This document shows, piece after piece, positions 1-12,900 of a stretch of 64,000 nucleotides of DNA (position 1 is its first letter; every line of letters begins with the position of its first letter). Position numbers and translations under genes: made by a program. The notes beneath the pieces are model-generated. The model had not been told where the DNA came from and did no database searches. It saw only the letters and a list, made by a program, of their open reading frames with translations. This DNA comes from Takifugu bimaculatus. Lineage: Eukaryota > Chordata > Actinopteri > Tetraodontiformes > Tetraodontidae. The stretch lies in contig CP034980.1 in the NCBI GenBank assembly GCA_004026145.2, positions 1 through 64,000 on the forward strand, given 5' to 3'.

Positions 1-3000
1 ACAACTCTGTGGAGGTTGTGGCAATTTAGTAGTAGCAAATATATCAAGGTAATTGAATTCTAATCCAAATAAACTGTAAAATTGTTGATAAAATTCAAGT
101 GCGTTTCAGAAATGTGCCTCTAACGTCGGTTCAGATCACGGCTGGACGATTCTTAGCACCTGTAAACGTTCCTCAACGAGTCGGGGACCAATAAATTCAA
201 TTAAAAGTGCAGAATTGGCACGATGAGAACATCTGCGGCTCTCCGTCGCCCTCTGGTGGTTGGCTGCAGTGGGTGATAAAGGCCTCGCCCCTCCCAGTAA
301 TCCTCTAGTCTTTGTTACCTGTCTCCATCTTAGCAACCGCACAGCTTAAAGCTGCTAGTGTGGATAAATAGACCCTTCCATTGATATGGGAATGAAAAAG
401 GTTGAAAGAGAGCAGATTTAACGCTAACACGTGAGGCTCTTTATCGCTCGGCTGTTAGCGCGGCGCTCTTTCAGCGGTGGGCGTGAGAGGATTCTCCCTC
501 CTGGCTCATTTCTGGTATGAGATTATTACTTTGACTGTAAATCTTCAACCCATCTTTAAAGATACCGTTTGATTAGGTTCTATTTCCAGCGCCAAACCTT
601 TCATGTCTTTGATCCTCAGAAGTTCAGCATATGGAATTGAACTCATCCCTTTTGTCTGCCGGCCTCAGCCGTGGCTGCGAGATCAAACTTTTGTCCTTTT
701 CCTCAGAATTTATGGACACGAAACTCCCAAATGGTCAATATAAAAAAAAATCTTGTTAAGAAGCTGCATTTTACTGAAGACAAAGAGAAGAAACGGCGTC
801 CGCGCACATTAGCATCAAAGGCCGTACACGTTCAGGAGCATCGGCGCTAATGTGGCTAAAGAGAAGCCTGTTCCTGACTCCAGCTTCTTCCTGCCAGATA
901 TGGTGCCAGCCAACGTCTTTGCCCACATCCTCCGACGGGAACCCTAAGTCGTGCTGACATCGAGCACGCCGGGCATATTTTGGCGCATGCGTTGGGAAAA
1001 CCCATGTGGGAGCCAGCAGAGACCAGCCAGGAAGAAGGAAGGAAGGAAAAAAAACAAAAGAAACAAGTGTTGGCCAGCCTGAATCAGACATCAAAAATCA
1101 GTTCCCGATTTAAACAGCTCCACGTGTGGGATTCCAAGCGTCCGGGCATTAAAACTCCGCTTCGGAGCATCCGTTTTTATTTCCACCCCGAAATTCCATC
1201 AGCCGTTTCGGGGACAAAACTTCCCGCTCAGAATCTTTGAAATGGCAAAAGGAACTTTTTGTCACGTTTGTTGGTGGCATTGACTCTAAAACCACCTAGA
1301 TTGAAGCTGAATGGGCTACGGGGGGGTTCTACGTGCTCCGGCCCGCTCGTCTATCCAGGAGTGTTGTGACTGGCCCGCTCATTTGGCGCCGTAGCGTACA
1401 GGAAGCCGGCCACTCCGCCGCCGCCGTCGGCTCCTCCCACCGTGCACGTGCAGCGTGCTTCCAAAAATCACTCATCTGCTCAATGAGTTTCCTCCTGCTG
1501 CAGTCTGGCACGCCGGAACGCCACCGTTTAATTGGCCCGCACAACAAACCCGGGGCGTCTTTGGAGGGCTGTAAAGTGGTCCGGCCCTCGAGTTGCAGGT
1601 CAAGAGGGCGGGTGAGTGTTTGAGCGCGTGTTTGGGTCCAGAGGAGCTCTGTTACTTGTGTTGGCTCAGCCGGGCCGGAGAAGAGACGGAGGAATCAGTG
1701 CTCTTTAATGACAGTTAAGGTGTTTCTGAATGTGTGTGTTGGATCCGGGCCTAGACGGGCCCTCCTGCTCGGCCCCTGCCGCCTCCCCTGCTCTGCCTTT
1801 GAACCCTATCAGAAAATTAATTGGCAAACCGTGGGTGTTGGGTTCCGGACCGCAGCCCAGGTGGCTTGATGGGATTGCCAGACGTGCACGGCTGATTAAT
1901 GACAGCGGGGTCCTTCGATGAGCGCAGCCTCCCTCCGCCGGCTGCTTTATTGGGCCCTGGCCTCTGCTAATGCAATGAGAGTCTGGGTCGGGACGGCGGA
2001 GGTTTTATCCTTCGTACGGGAAACAGATAAGAGCGAGTCATGAACTCGGACTCCAGATATTGACTCTGCCTGAAGCTTTTGGCAAACGTTAGCGGCGCCC
2101 GTGTTTATTCTGATCTTCCCACCATTGAAAAGAGTGTAAAATAAAAAAAGAAATGGTGCCGCTCTAAGGAACCCAGGCTCCGCTATGAGTAGGTTATTTA
2201 AAAAAAACGGCTTGGTTGATTTTAAAAAAAGCTCAGTGGGAGGGACGACTTTTAATATTAGAGGACTAGCAGAAATATGCGCGACTGTGCTAACATTTAT
2301 CGCTCTGCATCGCAGCAAAGAGGGTAAAACGTTCCACTGCAGAAGGGAAAAGCCGGATAGAGGATATAGCAAAGTTCAACGTGCACGTCGCGCACGTCAG
2401 GTCCACCAGAGTATTCTACATCAGCATCGATCATATTAACCGAGGCAGTAAATTAGCAGCGCTGCTGCTCAGGAGCTGCGTAACAGAAAATACTGAGCGC
2501 CGCGGGCTTCCACGGAGGTCACGTGACATCCAGCGTTCCATTGTCTGAAGGATCAATGCGGCCGCTCCGTACGAGCCCCCCCCAAGATCAAAAAGCAGCA
2601 CGGCGGACATCACAGAAAGTGTCTTTTAGCCGAGCTCCCGGGGAGCCGTAACCAGAGCTTCAGCTCGCTCGATGGCAGCAGCGTTTTGATCCTTTTGGGC
2701 AGAAGACGGGAGGAGAGACAGTCGGCCACTCTCTTTGTCCCCGTCCTCGGGCTCTTTCAGCGGCCATATCGCTTTTTCTTTCTCCCTTTCTGACCTGCGC
2801 ATGTGTCACGGCTCTTGTTCTCGGCCGAGGTAACAGAGGCTCCATTAGCCGCGTTTCTAGAGAAGCGCCAAAGCACCGGCAGTTCTGGGAGAGCATCCTT
2901 ATTCAGCTCCCGTGTTCCCTTTTGTCCGTCGGGCAGCATTCTTTCTGTCGGAGCGAGGCCGTGAATGGATGTGCAGTTAAAGCGTGTGAAAGGTATTTTC

Positions 3001-3720
3001 TTTATCGGGCAGGCAGACTCGGCGGCTCCTGGACCAGGAAAAGTGATAAAACCCTTTAGTGCGTCAATCACAACCTGCCTGGGGATTCCAGGTTGCAAGA
3101 AGTAGCAGAATTGGGAATACTGGGAATACTCAGCTGAGAAGAGGGGGACTCAGGTGCGACACATGCCTGAGGGAAAAACAACCACACGGCTGTGAAAGAG
3201 AACAGGAATGACGCCGGACTGTTGCTTCCTATCTCAAGGGGAAGTCTCAGATCGCGCCCGCCGCCATCTTGGCCCCTGATAGTGTACGTAGCTGTTGGGA
3301 AGCGGAGCTGGGGGGCGGCGTTCCGCCCACATGCCGTCCATGAAGACGGATTTATGACTTCACATTAATTAAACCAAAGCACAGGAACCAGTCAAAGGTG
3401 GCCTGTGTGTGAAGAGTCGCTGTAAATTGAATCACTCAACAGATTCAGATCAAAAGGAGACAGATTTCCTGAACCCTCGCGTGATCCCTCTGAACTTCTG
3501 AACTCCTTTTTCTGGCGTGAAGAGGTGAACATGGACGGCGTCCTTCAGGGTCCTTTGATCTCCAGACCTGCGCTAACCAATCTGATTTGCTGATGTCCCG
3601 GGTGGCTTTGATGCTTTTAAACATGGGAACGTGTCCTGGGAACGCTCGGATCTCGCCATCCCGCAGCCTTTTCCTTTGGAACTGAGAGGGAAACATGAGG
3701 TGTTTGTCTTTTCTTCTCAG
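1..3720 (+). other. fat4: Intron of fat4 (upstream part, start outside window)
   Basis: No cadherin-like exon is present in either strand before 3721, so this should be the end of the intron preceding exon a (inference from the missing upstream repeats). It contains an AT-rich block at about 1795-1925 with AATTAATTGGC and GATTAATGACAG, which could be conserved regulatory DNA. Otherwise I see nothing specific. Confidence 0.75.
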
Positions 3721-3982
3721 GGTCCGAATGCTCTGGTGACCTACACCATCATCAGCGGGGCAGACGACAGCTTTCGGATCGATCCTGAATCCGGAGATCT
3801 GATCGCCACCAAGAAGCTGGACAGGGAGCGGCGCTCCAAGTACTCCTTGCTTGTGCGCGCGGACGACGGGAAGCAGTCGTCTGACATGAGGCTGAACATC
3901 ACAGTCAAGGACGTCAACGACCACTCGCCCAAATTCTCCCGGGCCACCTACTCCTTTGATATTCCTGAAGACATGGCAGCTG
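3721..3982 (+). CDS. fat4: fat4 exon a: end of one cadherin repeat and start of the next
   Basis: Acceptor TTCTTCTCAG precedes 3721 and donor GTAAGT begins at 3983. The exon starts in phase 0 (GPNALVTYTI) and ends one base into a glycine codon. It carries the second half of a cadherin repeat with FRIDPESGD, the LDRE motif and the calcium linker DVNDHSPKF, then the first strand of the next repeat. By comparison with 34-repeat FAT4 this would be repeat 17 (inference). The preceding exon is not in the window. Confidence 0.93.
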
Positions 3983-6900
3983 GTAAGTCCCGGTTGGTCG
4001 GCATCACCACGAAGTTCTTCCTAACCAGGTCGGTCAACTCACTTCTCGTATCTCGCAGGCTCCATCGTGGCGGCGATCCTGGCCAGCGACTCTGACTCGG
4101 GGATTAACGGCGAGGTCACGTACTCGCTGGAGGAGGACGACGAGGACGAGACGTTCCTGCTGAACCCGGTGACGGGGGTCTTCAACGTGACGCGGCCGCT
4201 GGACTACGAGGTGCAGCAGTTCTACATCCTGACCGCCAAGGCCCGGGACGGCGGCGGCCAGGCCAGCACGGTGAGGGTGTACTTCAACGTCCTGGATGTG
4301 AACGACAACCCGCCAGCCTTCAACACCAGCGTCTACAGCACGTCGGTGTCCGAGAGCCTCCCCGGTCGGATCCAGTATCGTCACGGTGGGGGCCAGCGAT
4401 GCCGACGACGGTACGTAAGCGAGCAAACACACTGAAACCTGATGAGGTCCAAATCTTCAGAAGTGGGGACCTGGCGTGAAGGGCTGTAATTGCAGGTTCC
4501 TGGACCTAAGGTGGTTATCGTGACCTACATTCCTGGAAAATTCCCTGTTTCGTTCTCAGCCGGAGTCTGGCATGTCCCTCCGCCATCCACCGTATCTGAC
4601 TGGGCAGCGTCCTCGCTCACGTATAGTTTCCTCCGTTAAAATAAAACACGGCCATTGTTAGAGCTTCCTAAGCTCTGACCTCCCACCCCCCAGAACGCGA
4701 CCCTGATGGCGTAGTCCAAACTGGGATGGAAGTAGCTCTCAAACTTCTGATAAGGGATTACTTGTGTACTGTAAATACATGTGGGAGTGTGGGAAGGTGC
4801 CGGAACGTTCCACTTGAATACCCCGTTGAGTTGAATTACCGACGCTCGATTTAAGCTCATTCTGTGGGGGGGGGGGCAACAACAGCTTAGGCCAGATTTC
4901 AGCATCGGGCTCCTCAGGCATCCGCTTCATCTGACGCGGCCGTTTTGTTCAAATTAATGATGCGATCGAGGGGATTTTCTTAGTTCACTGCACAGAAACA
5001 ACAGCAAAATATACAATTTGTGGAAATGGAAGTTGATAACGTGTTTAAGTATCTGATTCAGACACGGGCAGAAGATGTGGAACAATGGTCAACAAGCACT
5101 AAAAATATCACCACATGTCATCTGTTGCTTATCTAACCCACTTTTTTTTTAAATCCAAGGTCATGAAACAATAATGCAGATACTGTTTGTTTTTGTCAGA
5201 TTTTGTGTCGCTCCGGTGACGCGGGTACGATTTCCACCTGCTCTGAGTCCGAGCAGCATTCATCAGAACTGACTTCCTGCTTATTTTCTTGGGTTTCCAG
5301 GTCCAAACGCGCAGCTCTTGTACAGAATTGCATCTGGTGACCCTCAAAGCCACTTCATCATCACCAAGGACGGAGTCCTCAAAACTCAGAAGGCCTTGGA
5401 CAGGGAGAGCCAGTCCTTCTACAACCTCGTGATCACGGTCAACGACCTGGCGCCGCCGCCCATGACTCGCTTTACAAGCACCGCCCAGGTGTCCGTCATC
5501 CTCTTGGACGTCAACGACTGCCCGCCGACCTTTACCTCTCAGAAGATGACTTACATCCAGGAGAACACGCCGGTGGACACGGTGGTGTTTGCGGTCCACG
5601 CCTCAGACTCCGACAGCGGCCCCAACAGTTATGTGGAGTACTCCCTTCGTGGACCCTTCAGTAACAAGTTCAGCATTGGAACCATCGATGGAGATGTCAG
5701 GTTGGTTGGGGAACTGGACCGGGAGGAGCTCTCCAACTACACCCTCACAGTCGTTGCTACAGATAAAGGAGAACCTCCTTTGTCCTCAACCATGGACGTG
5801 ACGATGGTGGTCCTCGACGTCAATGACAACACGCCCAGCTTCTCACAGAACATCTATGACATCGAGATTGAGGAGAACACCTTGACCGGGACTGATGTCA
5901 TCCAGGTGTTCGCCACTGATGCGGACGAGGGAACCAATGGGCAGATCCGATTCTCCATCCCAGGAGGCAACACCAACTCGGACTTCAGGATTGACTCTGT
6001 CACCGGGGTGATCTCCGTTGCCAAGCAGCTGGACCGCGAGGCGCGTTCCTCCTACTCTCTGGTGGTCCAAGCCGCCGACCGAGGCAGCAGCCCCAGAACC
6101 GACCAGGCAACCGTCAACATTGTGCTGCTGGATGTCAACGACTGCTCGCCCGTGTTCGAGCTCTCTCCTTACACCATCGGAGTTCAGGAGAACTTGGGGA
6201 ACCTGCCGACCAACATTCTGCAGGTTAGATGTCATTAGAACTCACAAGGCAGGTCCACAACCTTTGAATGACAGTTCTCAGACCTCCAATAAGCTAAGAC
6301 CTTAACCAAATTTCTCTAACAGTAACCTAATAAGTGCAGGTATGCGAGCAGCGACGTTTGAGCGATTCCCACATCGGTCTTGCTTTGCGGGACAAGGGTA
6401 ATGGGACCGAATCGATAAAGACGTGATATATGCGCCGTAATTTGCTCCGCACGATTAGAGCTTTGAATGAAAGTGGCTAAACTGCACGTCGAAGCAATTA
6501 ACATTCCGACCACCCTGATGACTAAATGAGCCGTGCCGACGGAAAAGAGGGGAAAAGCTGATTCCCAATGACAGGGTCGTTTCTTATGCTTGTGCTAGCA
6601 TACCTGGTGAGGAAATGGGTCCAGAACCAATGGGTTCCAGGGTGGCTAAGAGGCTGACTAATGGGTTAGGAGGCCCTGCGGCTACCTGGCATGGAGACGC
6701 CCGGCTTTTCTTACCATGGACTCCCTGGAAAAGTCTGATTGGGCGAGGGGAATAAACAACATTCTCTCCTCAACAATTACTTTCCCGATACTGCGGCAGT
6801 GGAAAGATGGCGGTTCTCCTGGGCTCCTTCCAGTTATATTTAGCTGCAGGAAGCAAACACGAGCTGGTGCGGGGAGGAAATTCAATTTTTGCCTCCCATA

Positions 6901-9900
6901 TTTTTAAGTGATTACGCTACAATTTTATCCAAGAAAGACCCAAACGGACAATTTGAGTTGTTCCCGTTACATCACAGTGGGACAAAGTGGCCCTCTGGTG
7001 ATGCAAACTGAACATTTTTATCAACTTTTGCAGCATAAATAGAATAAATAGCCCCCGTTAGCCTCCTCAACGGCTGCCAGCCGCTAGATTTCCTCCAGAC
7101 AAGCCGCTCTGCTTCAGCCGGAAATGAAAAACACACACAAAATGAAATCTGAGCCCGGAAATCTCCTCAAATCTCCCGTCTTTGTCGTTTGCAGGTGGTC
7201 GCCAGAGACGACGACCAAGGTGCCAACGGCCAGCTGAGCTACATGCTGAGCGGCGGGAACGACGAGGGCGCCTTCAGCCTGTCGTCCAGCGGCCAACTCA
7301 GCCTGACTCAGACGGTGGACCGGGAGGCTCGGAGCAGATACGTCCTCCTGATCACAGCCACCGACTCAGGTGAGAGCCGCAGGCCGACGCCATCTTGGAC
7401 TGTGTAGAAGAGGATTTTATAGTGTTACCGTTCACGTTACAGAGCGGTTTGTTGGGGAGCGCCGGGCTGAGTGTCCCAACATGGCCGCCGTTGAGGCCTG
7501 GGTTAAAAAAAGGAGTGTTTCGTAATCAGGAAGCAAAAGGAAGCTTCGCGACGGGAATGTCAACAAACAACGTTGTGATTCCCGGGCCTCTTTTCGTGTG
7601 GTGCAGGAACCTAAACATCGGGGCTTTTTAACCGGGCAAAATAATGGGCGCCTCTGGACCCGTTTCCCTCGCAGAGCATCCCGCCGAGCGGCGTCCTCCA
7701 CGTATTTGTAAACGGCGGCGGGGCTTGTTATACTTAGATAAAAGGTTGACTTGTTATTGCGTAGAGGCCACTTAATGTGCAGTTAAATGAGCACATGCAT
7801 ATCCCCGCTGCAGCCAAATCACATGGTTAGCCATTTAAAGATAGGTTAGCGCCCGCTGCAGCGGCGCGGCCGTCATGGTCTGAGGGTGGTTTCATTCCTG
7901 GACGCACCACGTGAGCACACATAATGCGAGGTATTTTTGACTCGGTGAGAATCGGAGCGCTGGCGTGGGTCACCTTGTTGCACGCTCGCTTCAGTTTCCC
8001 GCTCTGTTGCCGACGCACGGCGATAGATTTGCCCAGATTGTCGCGCCCGCTGTAGCGTCCAGAGGTTTGTGCCACATGGACAAAGTTAGCCAACGAGGGA
8101 ACGTACTAATTAGGATTTTCGTGCTTCGCATCAAGTCCAGATTTAGAAGTCTTGACAGTTTCCATAATATTTTGACAAGATGTCTCGGTACAGTCCAAAA
8201 AAAGAGGCATTTGGGGGAAGAATATCAAAATCTAAAAAAAAAAACACCAAAAAAACGTAAAGATAGCAGTGGCCGAATTACCCTGGAGCATTTTTCTTAC
8301 ATTTTTGAGGAATTGGGCTGAGACGGTGCAGGGAAAGGGTTCTCCCAGCCGCTCTCTGGCAGGACGTCCTGGAGGTGGCCGGTGCCGTCACGTCTCCCGC
8401 GCTGCTGTCTAGCAAGGCCCGTTTTCAACCGCAGACGTTGGCCTTAGCATGCTAACGCCTGCCTGTATCCTCCCTGACTGACATGTTCGAGCAGCTTTAC
8501 TCCAAGTTTGGAGGAGAAAAAGCTTCTGAGAGGATTCGTCACTCGCATCCTTCAGACTATTTATGTGCTAATCTGGTGCCGCGAAATAATCAAGAAATAA
8601 TCTCGTGTTTTAAATTATATAATAATCCAAAAACGGCTTTTGAGATTTTTAAAAAACAAAAAGTTCCGTTTGTGAGGATGTAACTGCAATTTCAGTTTCT
8701 TAAAGTCAAATATCACCCGAATTTAGTTCCAGGACATTTAACAGGAAAAAAAAAAAAAGTTTGTTGATTTTGTTGTTCGTATTTACGACTCCACGTCTGA
8801 GCGTTAGCTTCTCTCTTTAGCCGCGGCGAGACTGCGCGTGCTGGTGAGAGCCGCCCGGGGCCGCATTGACATGCAGCGCGTTTGGGCGCATTTATTAAAG
8901 AGCAGGCACAGTAGATCCCTTGGCCCTCGCCCATTACGGCTGATGCATCGGAATCCCTCGTCTTTCACATGCTTCTGGCACGTCGCGGCTCGGCGCTGGA
9001 CTGTTTGTGTAGGTCCTTTAAGCCGTGGGGGGGAGTTTTTAGGGAGGCCAAACGACCGCTTAGCAGATAAAGAATTTTAATGACGGTCCCTATTTAAAAG
9101 CCAGATCTTCATTCTCCTTCAAGGCTCCCATGAGCAGGACAGGAAGGTTCCTGTCCCACCACGTTTGTCCCAACGCCGCCCAGATGCGGCTCCATGTGCT
9201 AACGTCCAGCTGCTGAAATCGCTGCGATACCGGTGCCGTGTTGGAGGCACCGCCTGGCCGCCGAGCTCCCTCCTGCTCATTAACTGTGAGAAAACCTGTG
9301 TTTGCGCTGTTGTCTTTGGCAAACGGAGCAGCGGGACACCCCGCGCCGAAGCCTTTCACCGCCTCGGTCGGCTCGCATTAAAAGCAGCTTTGTCGCAGAG
9401 CAACAGGTTCTCAGACGCAGAAAAATGCCAATTTCGCCTTCGGTGGTGGCTAGTTCCTGCTCCTGTCTGAGTAATGATGTGGCTTGTTTACGCTCTCCCT
9501 TAAGAGCACAATCTAGCCGCAGTCCATAAACCGTAATTAACCATGTAGCCTTAAGCCTCCGGCTACAGATGGGCTGTCTCCAACATTTACACATTCATCC
9601 ATCTTCCCTCGGTCAACCTGCGCCAGAGCTGCCACTTTAATGAAGCCAGTTGTTTGGACGTCCCGGCTTTGCTCTTGTTTGTCTGTTTATGGGTAAAACA
9701 TGTGCTCGAACACGCTGGAGAACAGGAGGGTCCCAAGTGCCAGAGGAGACGCCCTAACCTGCTTCTTAGCACGGCTTTAGCCTCTTTCCCAGGAGGTGGG
9801 CGCTGGACCCCCTGCGAGGCTGTCACAGTGGCGCCCGACCACGTGGCATTCAAAAACCAGATTAATCCTCATTAGCATGTGTGTTCCCACCCCCACTCTG

Positions 9901-12900
9901 CTCTGGAAAGTATGTCCGCAGCACCTTGTTGGAGGCTAATGTGATTTGTCTGCTGGTAATGTACACTAATAAGGCGCTTAGAGCCGCCATATGTCTGCGC
10001 CAGACAAAACTCTCCGGGTTGAGAGGCTTACGCAGAAAACTGTCTGTGGAGGTCAGAGGAGGAAGTGGCAGATGGTCGGCTGCCGGGCCCTCAGGGCTCG
10101 GTTCTTCTCGGGGTCGTTGGCGTCCAAACGGGATCGCCGGAGATGTAACGTTAGCCGTCAGCGCTAACGACGCTCACGTCATCTGTTCTCTCAGTTCTGT
10201 GCAGGAAGGTTTTCCTTGTCCCAACTGTGTCATTCCCAGATCTGAGAGGCGGTGCTGTATTTAATTAAATCGTAATGGTGTTTGTCAAACGAGGGAGGAA
10301 CCCTCATGTGGCCGGAGGGCCCTTGTCCTCCCGACAGATTCCACCGCTGTGTGAAACCATGTGACGCTGGCTACGTTAGCATAGCTCTGATGAGAAACAC
10401 CTATCTGAATTCCATCGGTCTGACGTGTTCCCCTGGAGGATCCCCCGGGCCTCGGAGACGGGGGTTATCACCAGGACCGCCTGGATTTATCTTTTATGGT
10501 ATCCATACCACTTCACAGCTCCGTGACCCCGGTGCCGCCCTCTGGGTCAGAACCTGCCCCCCGGGTGCAGGTTTTTTCTGGACTCGACACCAGCGAGTGA
10601 GGTATGAGGGCGTAATCCCCGGAAGAATCGTGTCAGGCGCTGGTGGCTCCGTTTCCTCGATGACCAGAGATTAACCTCTCCAAATGAGATTATGCTCGCG
10701 GCACCATGTTCAGACAGAGGTGAGCTAACTCCCTGGTTCCTTCCTCGCTTTGGACAAACAAATTACAGGTCTTAGAGCGCAAACATGGACTGAACTCCTT
10801 CTACAGACTCTACGTCTGTGCGCGTGGTCCAGGTGACCCCCGCGTGCCCCCGCCGGCGACGCTAATGTAGCTAACGCAGCTGTCGCTGTTGGACCTTCGC
10901 GTCAGATCCACGCGTGCTGATCCAAAACACTCCAAGCTGCGCTGAGCTAAACTCCTGAGCTCAGAGAGAGTCGAAATGAACGATGAGTCATGGCCGTGTG
11001 CGCTGTAAACCACCGGCAGCCTTAATCTCTTAAGGTTATTTAGCATTTTCACGACGTCTAATCACATTTCAAAAGTCAGCCAGTCTAAGTGACTAAATTG
11101 GGCCGCGCGGGCCCTTTAAAAAGTGAGGTCGTTGTGAAACCGACCCCAGAGTAAAAGAATAAAGGCTCCAGAGTCGCTCTAGCCAGCGGAAAAATACTTC
11201 AGTAACCACCGAGCATGGCAGCCACCAGGCGGTAGCCAACCCCCCTCTGCTAGTTTCCACCAGCTCTCTTTCCATGGCGCGATGATGTCATCCGTCAGGA
11301 GGGGTGAGCCAAGTTGCACATTGCCAAATTTAGGCATATTTCCTCGCCAGACCCCCGCCACTACAGCCTGGAACCGCGAGGCGCGAGGTGACCCCGGCAC
11401 CACGCCGGGCTCCTTTTGGCGTCCGTGTCGGCATTTCTCGGCGCTCCGGAAGAACATTCCTCTCCGGTGGAGTCGCTCCCCCAACAAAATCGGTAAAAGT
11501 CGAACAGATCGGAGGCTATTTCCAAGGAAATCAGCCGCTCCTCCTTCAGTTATGGCCTCAGCGCCCGGATGACATTTAAGAATCGGAACCGAACCCGAGC
11601 TGAGGCGTCCGCGGCGCCGCCCGGTGACCCCGAGGAACGTCTCAGCCCTGATGGAGACGACAACTGACATTTACATAGATTTGCATAGTCGCTGTGATAT
11701 AATGTTCGGCGATGACCGTATCCATCAGCCCACGCCGTGTAACAAGAGCGAGCTGAACTATCAACACGCCGTGCAGCAGGTACGGGGGGGGGGAGCAACA
11801 GCTGCCAGGGGTTATGTGATATCGGCCAGCCCCCCCCCCCCCCCCCGGCTGCACATGATGCTGTGAGAAGTGATACGGCAGCAAAGATGTGAAAAATGCG
11901 GCATTTGAGCCCAGTCTGTCAGCGAAGGCGGGGTCAGGGGGGGGTCAGGACCGCGGGGACGGGCGTCGGGGGACCTGGGGGCCGGGCCGGTCTTTGCCGA
12001 GGAAGGTGTTCGGGGAGGGGGGGCTTTGCTCTGCGCTCACTCAGGATTAGCGCTGGTAACAGTGTCCCTGCTGGGGCTGCTGACGCGCAGGTCAAAGGTC
12101 ACACAAGCGGTGGCCCGAGGAGGTTGTTTGCTGCGCGGGGACGGTAAACAGGTTATGACATCACATCCTTTTCCAGGACCCGCAGACACAATAGCCGCGG
12201 CTTCGCCTGCTTCCGTTGGAGTTGGGTGAAACAATGCTGCCGACCGTCTCGATCCGCCCCCCCCCCCCCAGAACGTGGACGCAGTCGCCGCTTCCCCACG
12301 CGGGCGCTTTAAGCCCGACCGATACAGACAGACTGGGATTGCTCTTTAATTAAGAGGATCGTCCCAGGAGGAGTGGGGGGGGTCATCTGTTGCCATGACA
12401 ACACGGCAAGAATGACTCGTGTTGATCTAATCTGGTTCTTGTGTGTCGCAGCTGGTGGATTATAAAGACACCTTTGAGGGCGTTAATCAGTTAATCCAGG
12501 TGTCGCATTTTGATGACGCAATCGAGCGCTGATGTATAGCCTGCGTAGATCTGACACGTATAGATTAGAGGGAGGTTGTTATCTTATCGGATCACAAACG
12601 GTAGTCCGATATTGCAGAGTCAGCAGATCTTCTTCTAGTCAAAAGTATTTGTCGTTTTGGAAGCGGTGCCACGTTTCCTGTATTTGGGAATAAGCGGCGG
12701 CCCGAGCGACCTGCGGAGGACTCGGCTCTCACCGGTGACTCACTCCGGATTAGCTGGATGATTTCTGAGCCTGTGCTGAAATTAAAAGCATGTTTACTGT
12801 TTCCTCTGTTTGTTTCCTTTCTCCGGCTCCTGGAATTCCGCTCTGTTTATCCCGAACACGCATGCGAGCCACTTCTGTTCCGACCAGAAAACCCGGGACA

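Noticed and set aside
771..1094. Open frames of 100 codons or so in the first intron
   Set aside because: No cadherin features, overlapping frames on both strands, no splice sites in matching phase.
4059..4410. Calling the whole gene a pseudogene because of the frameshift
   Set aside because: All other exons, splice sites and phases are intact over 3,200 codons, which would not be expected for a decayed copy.
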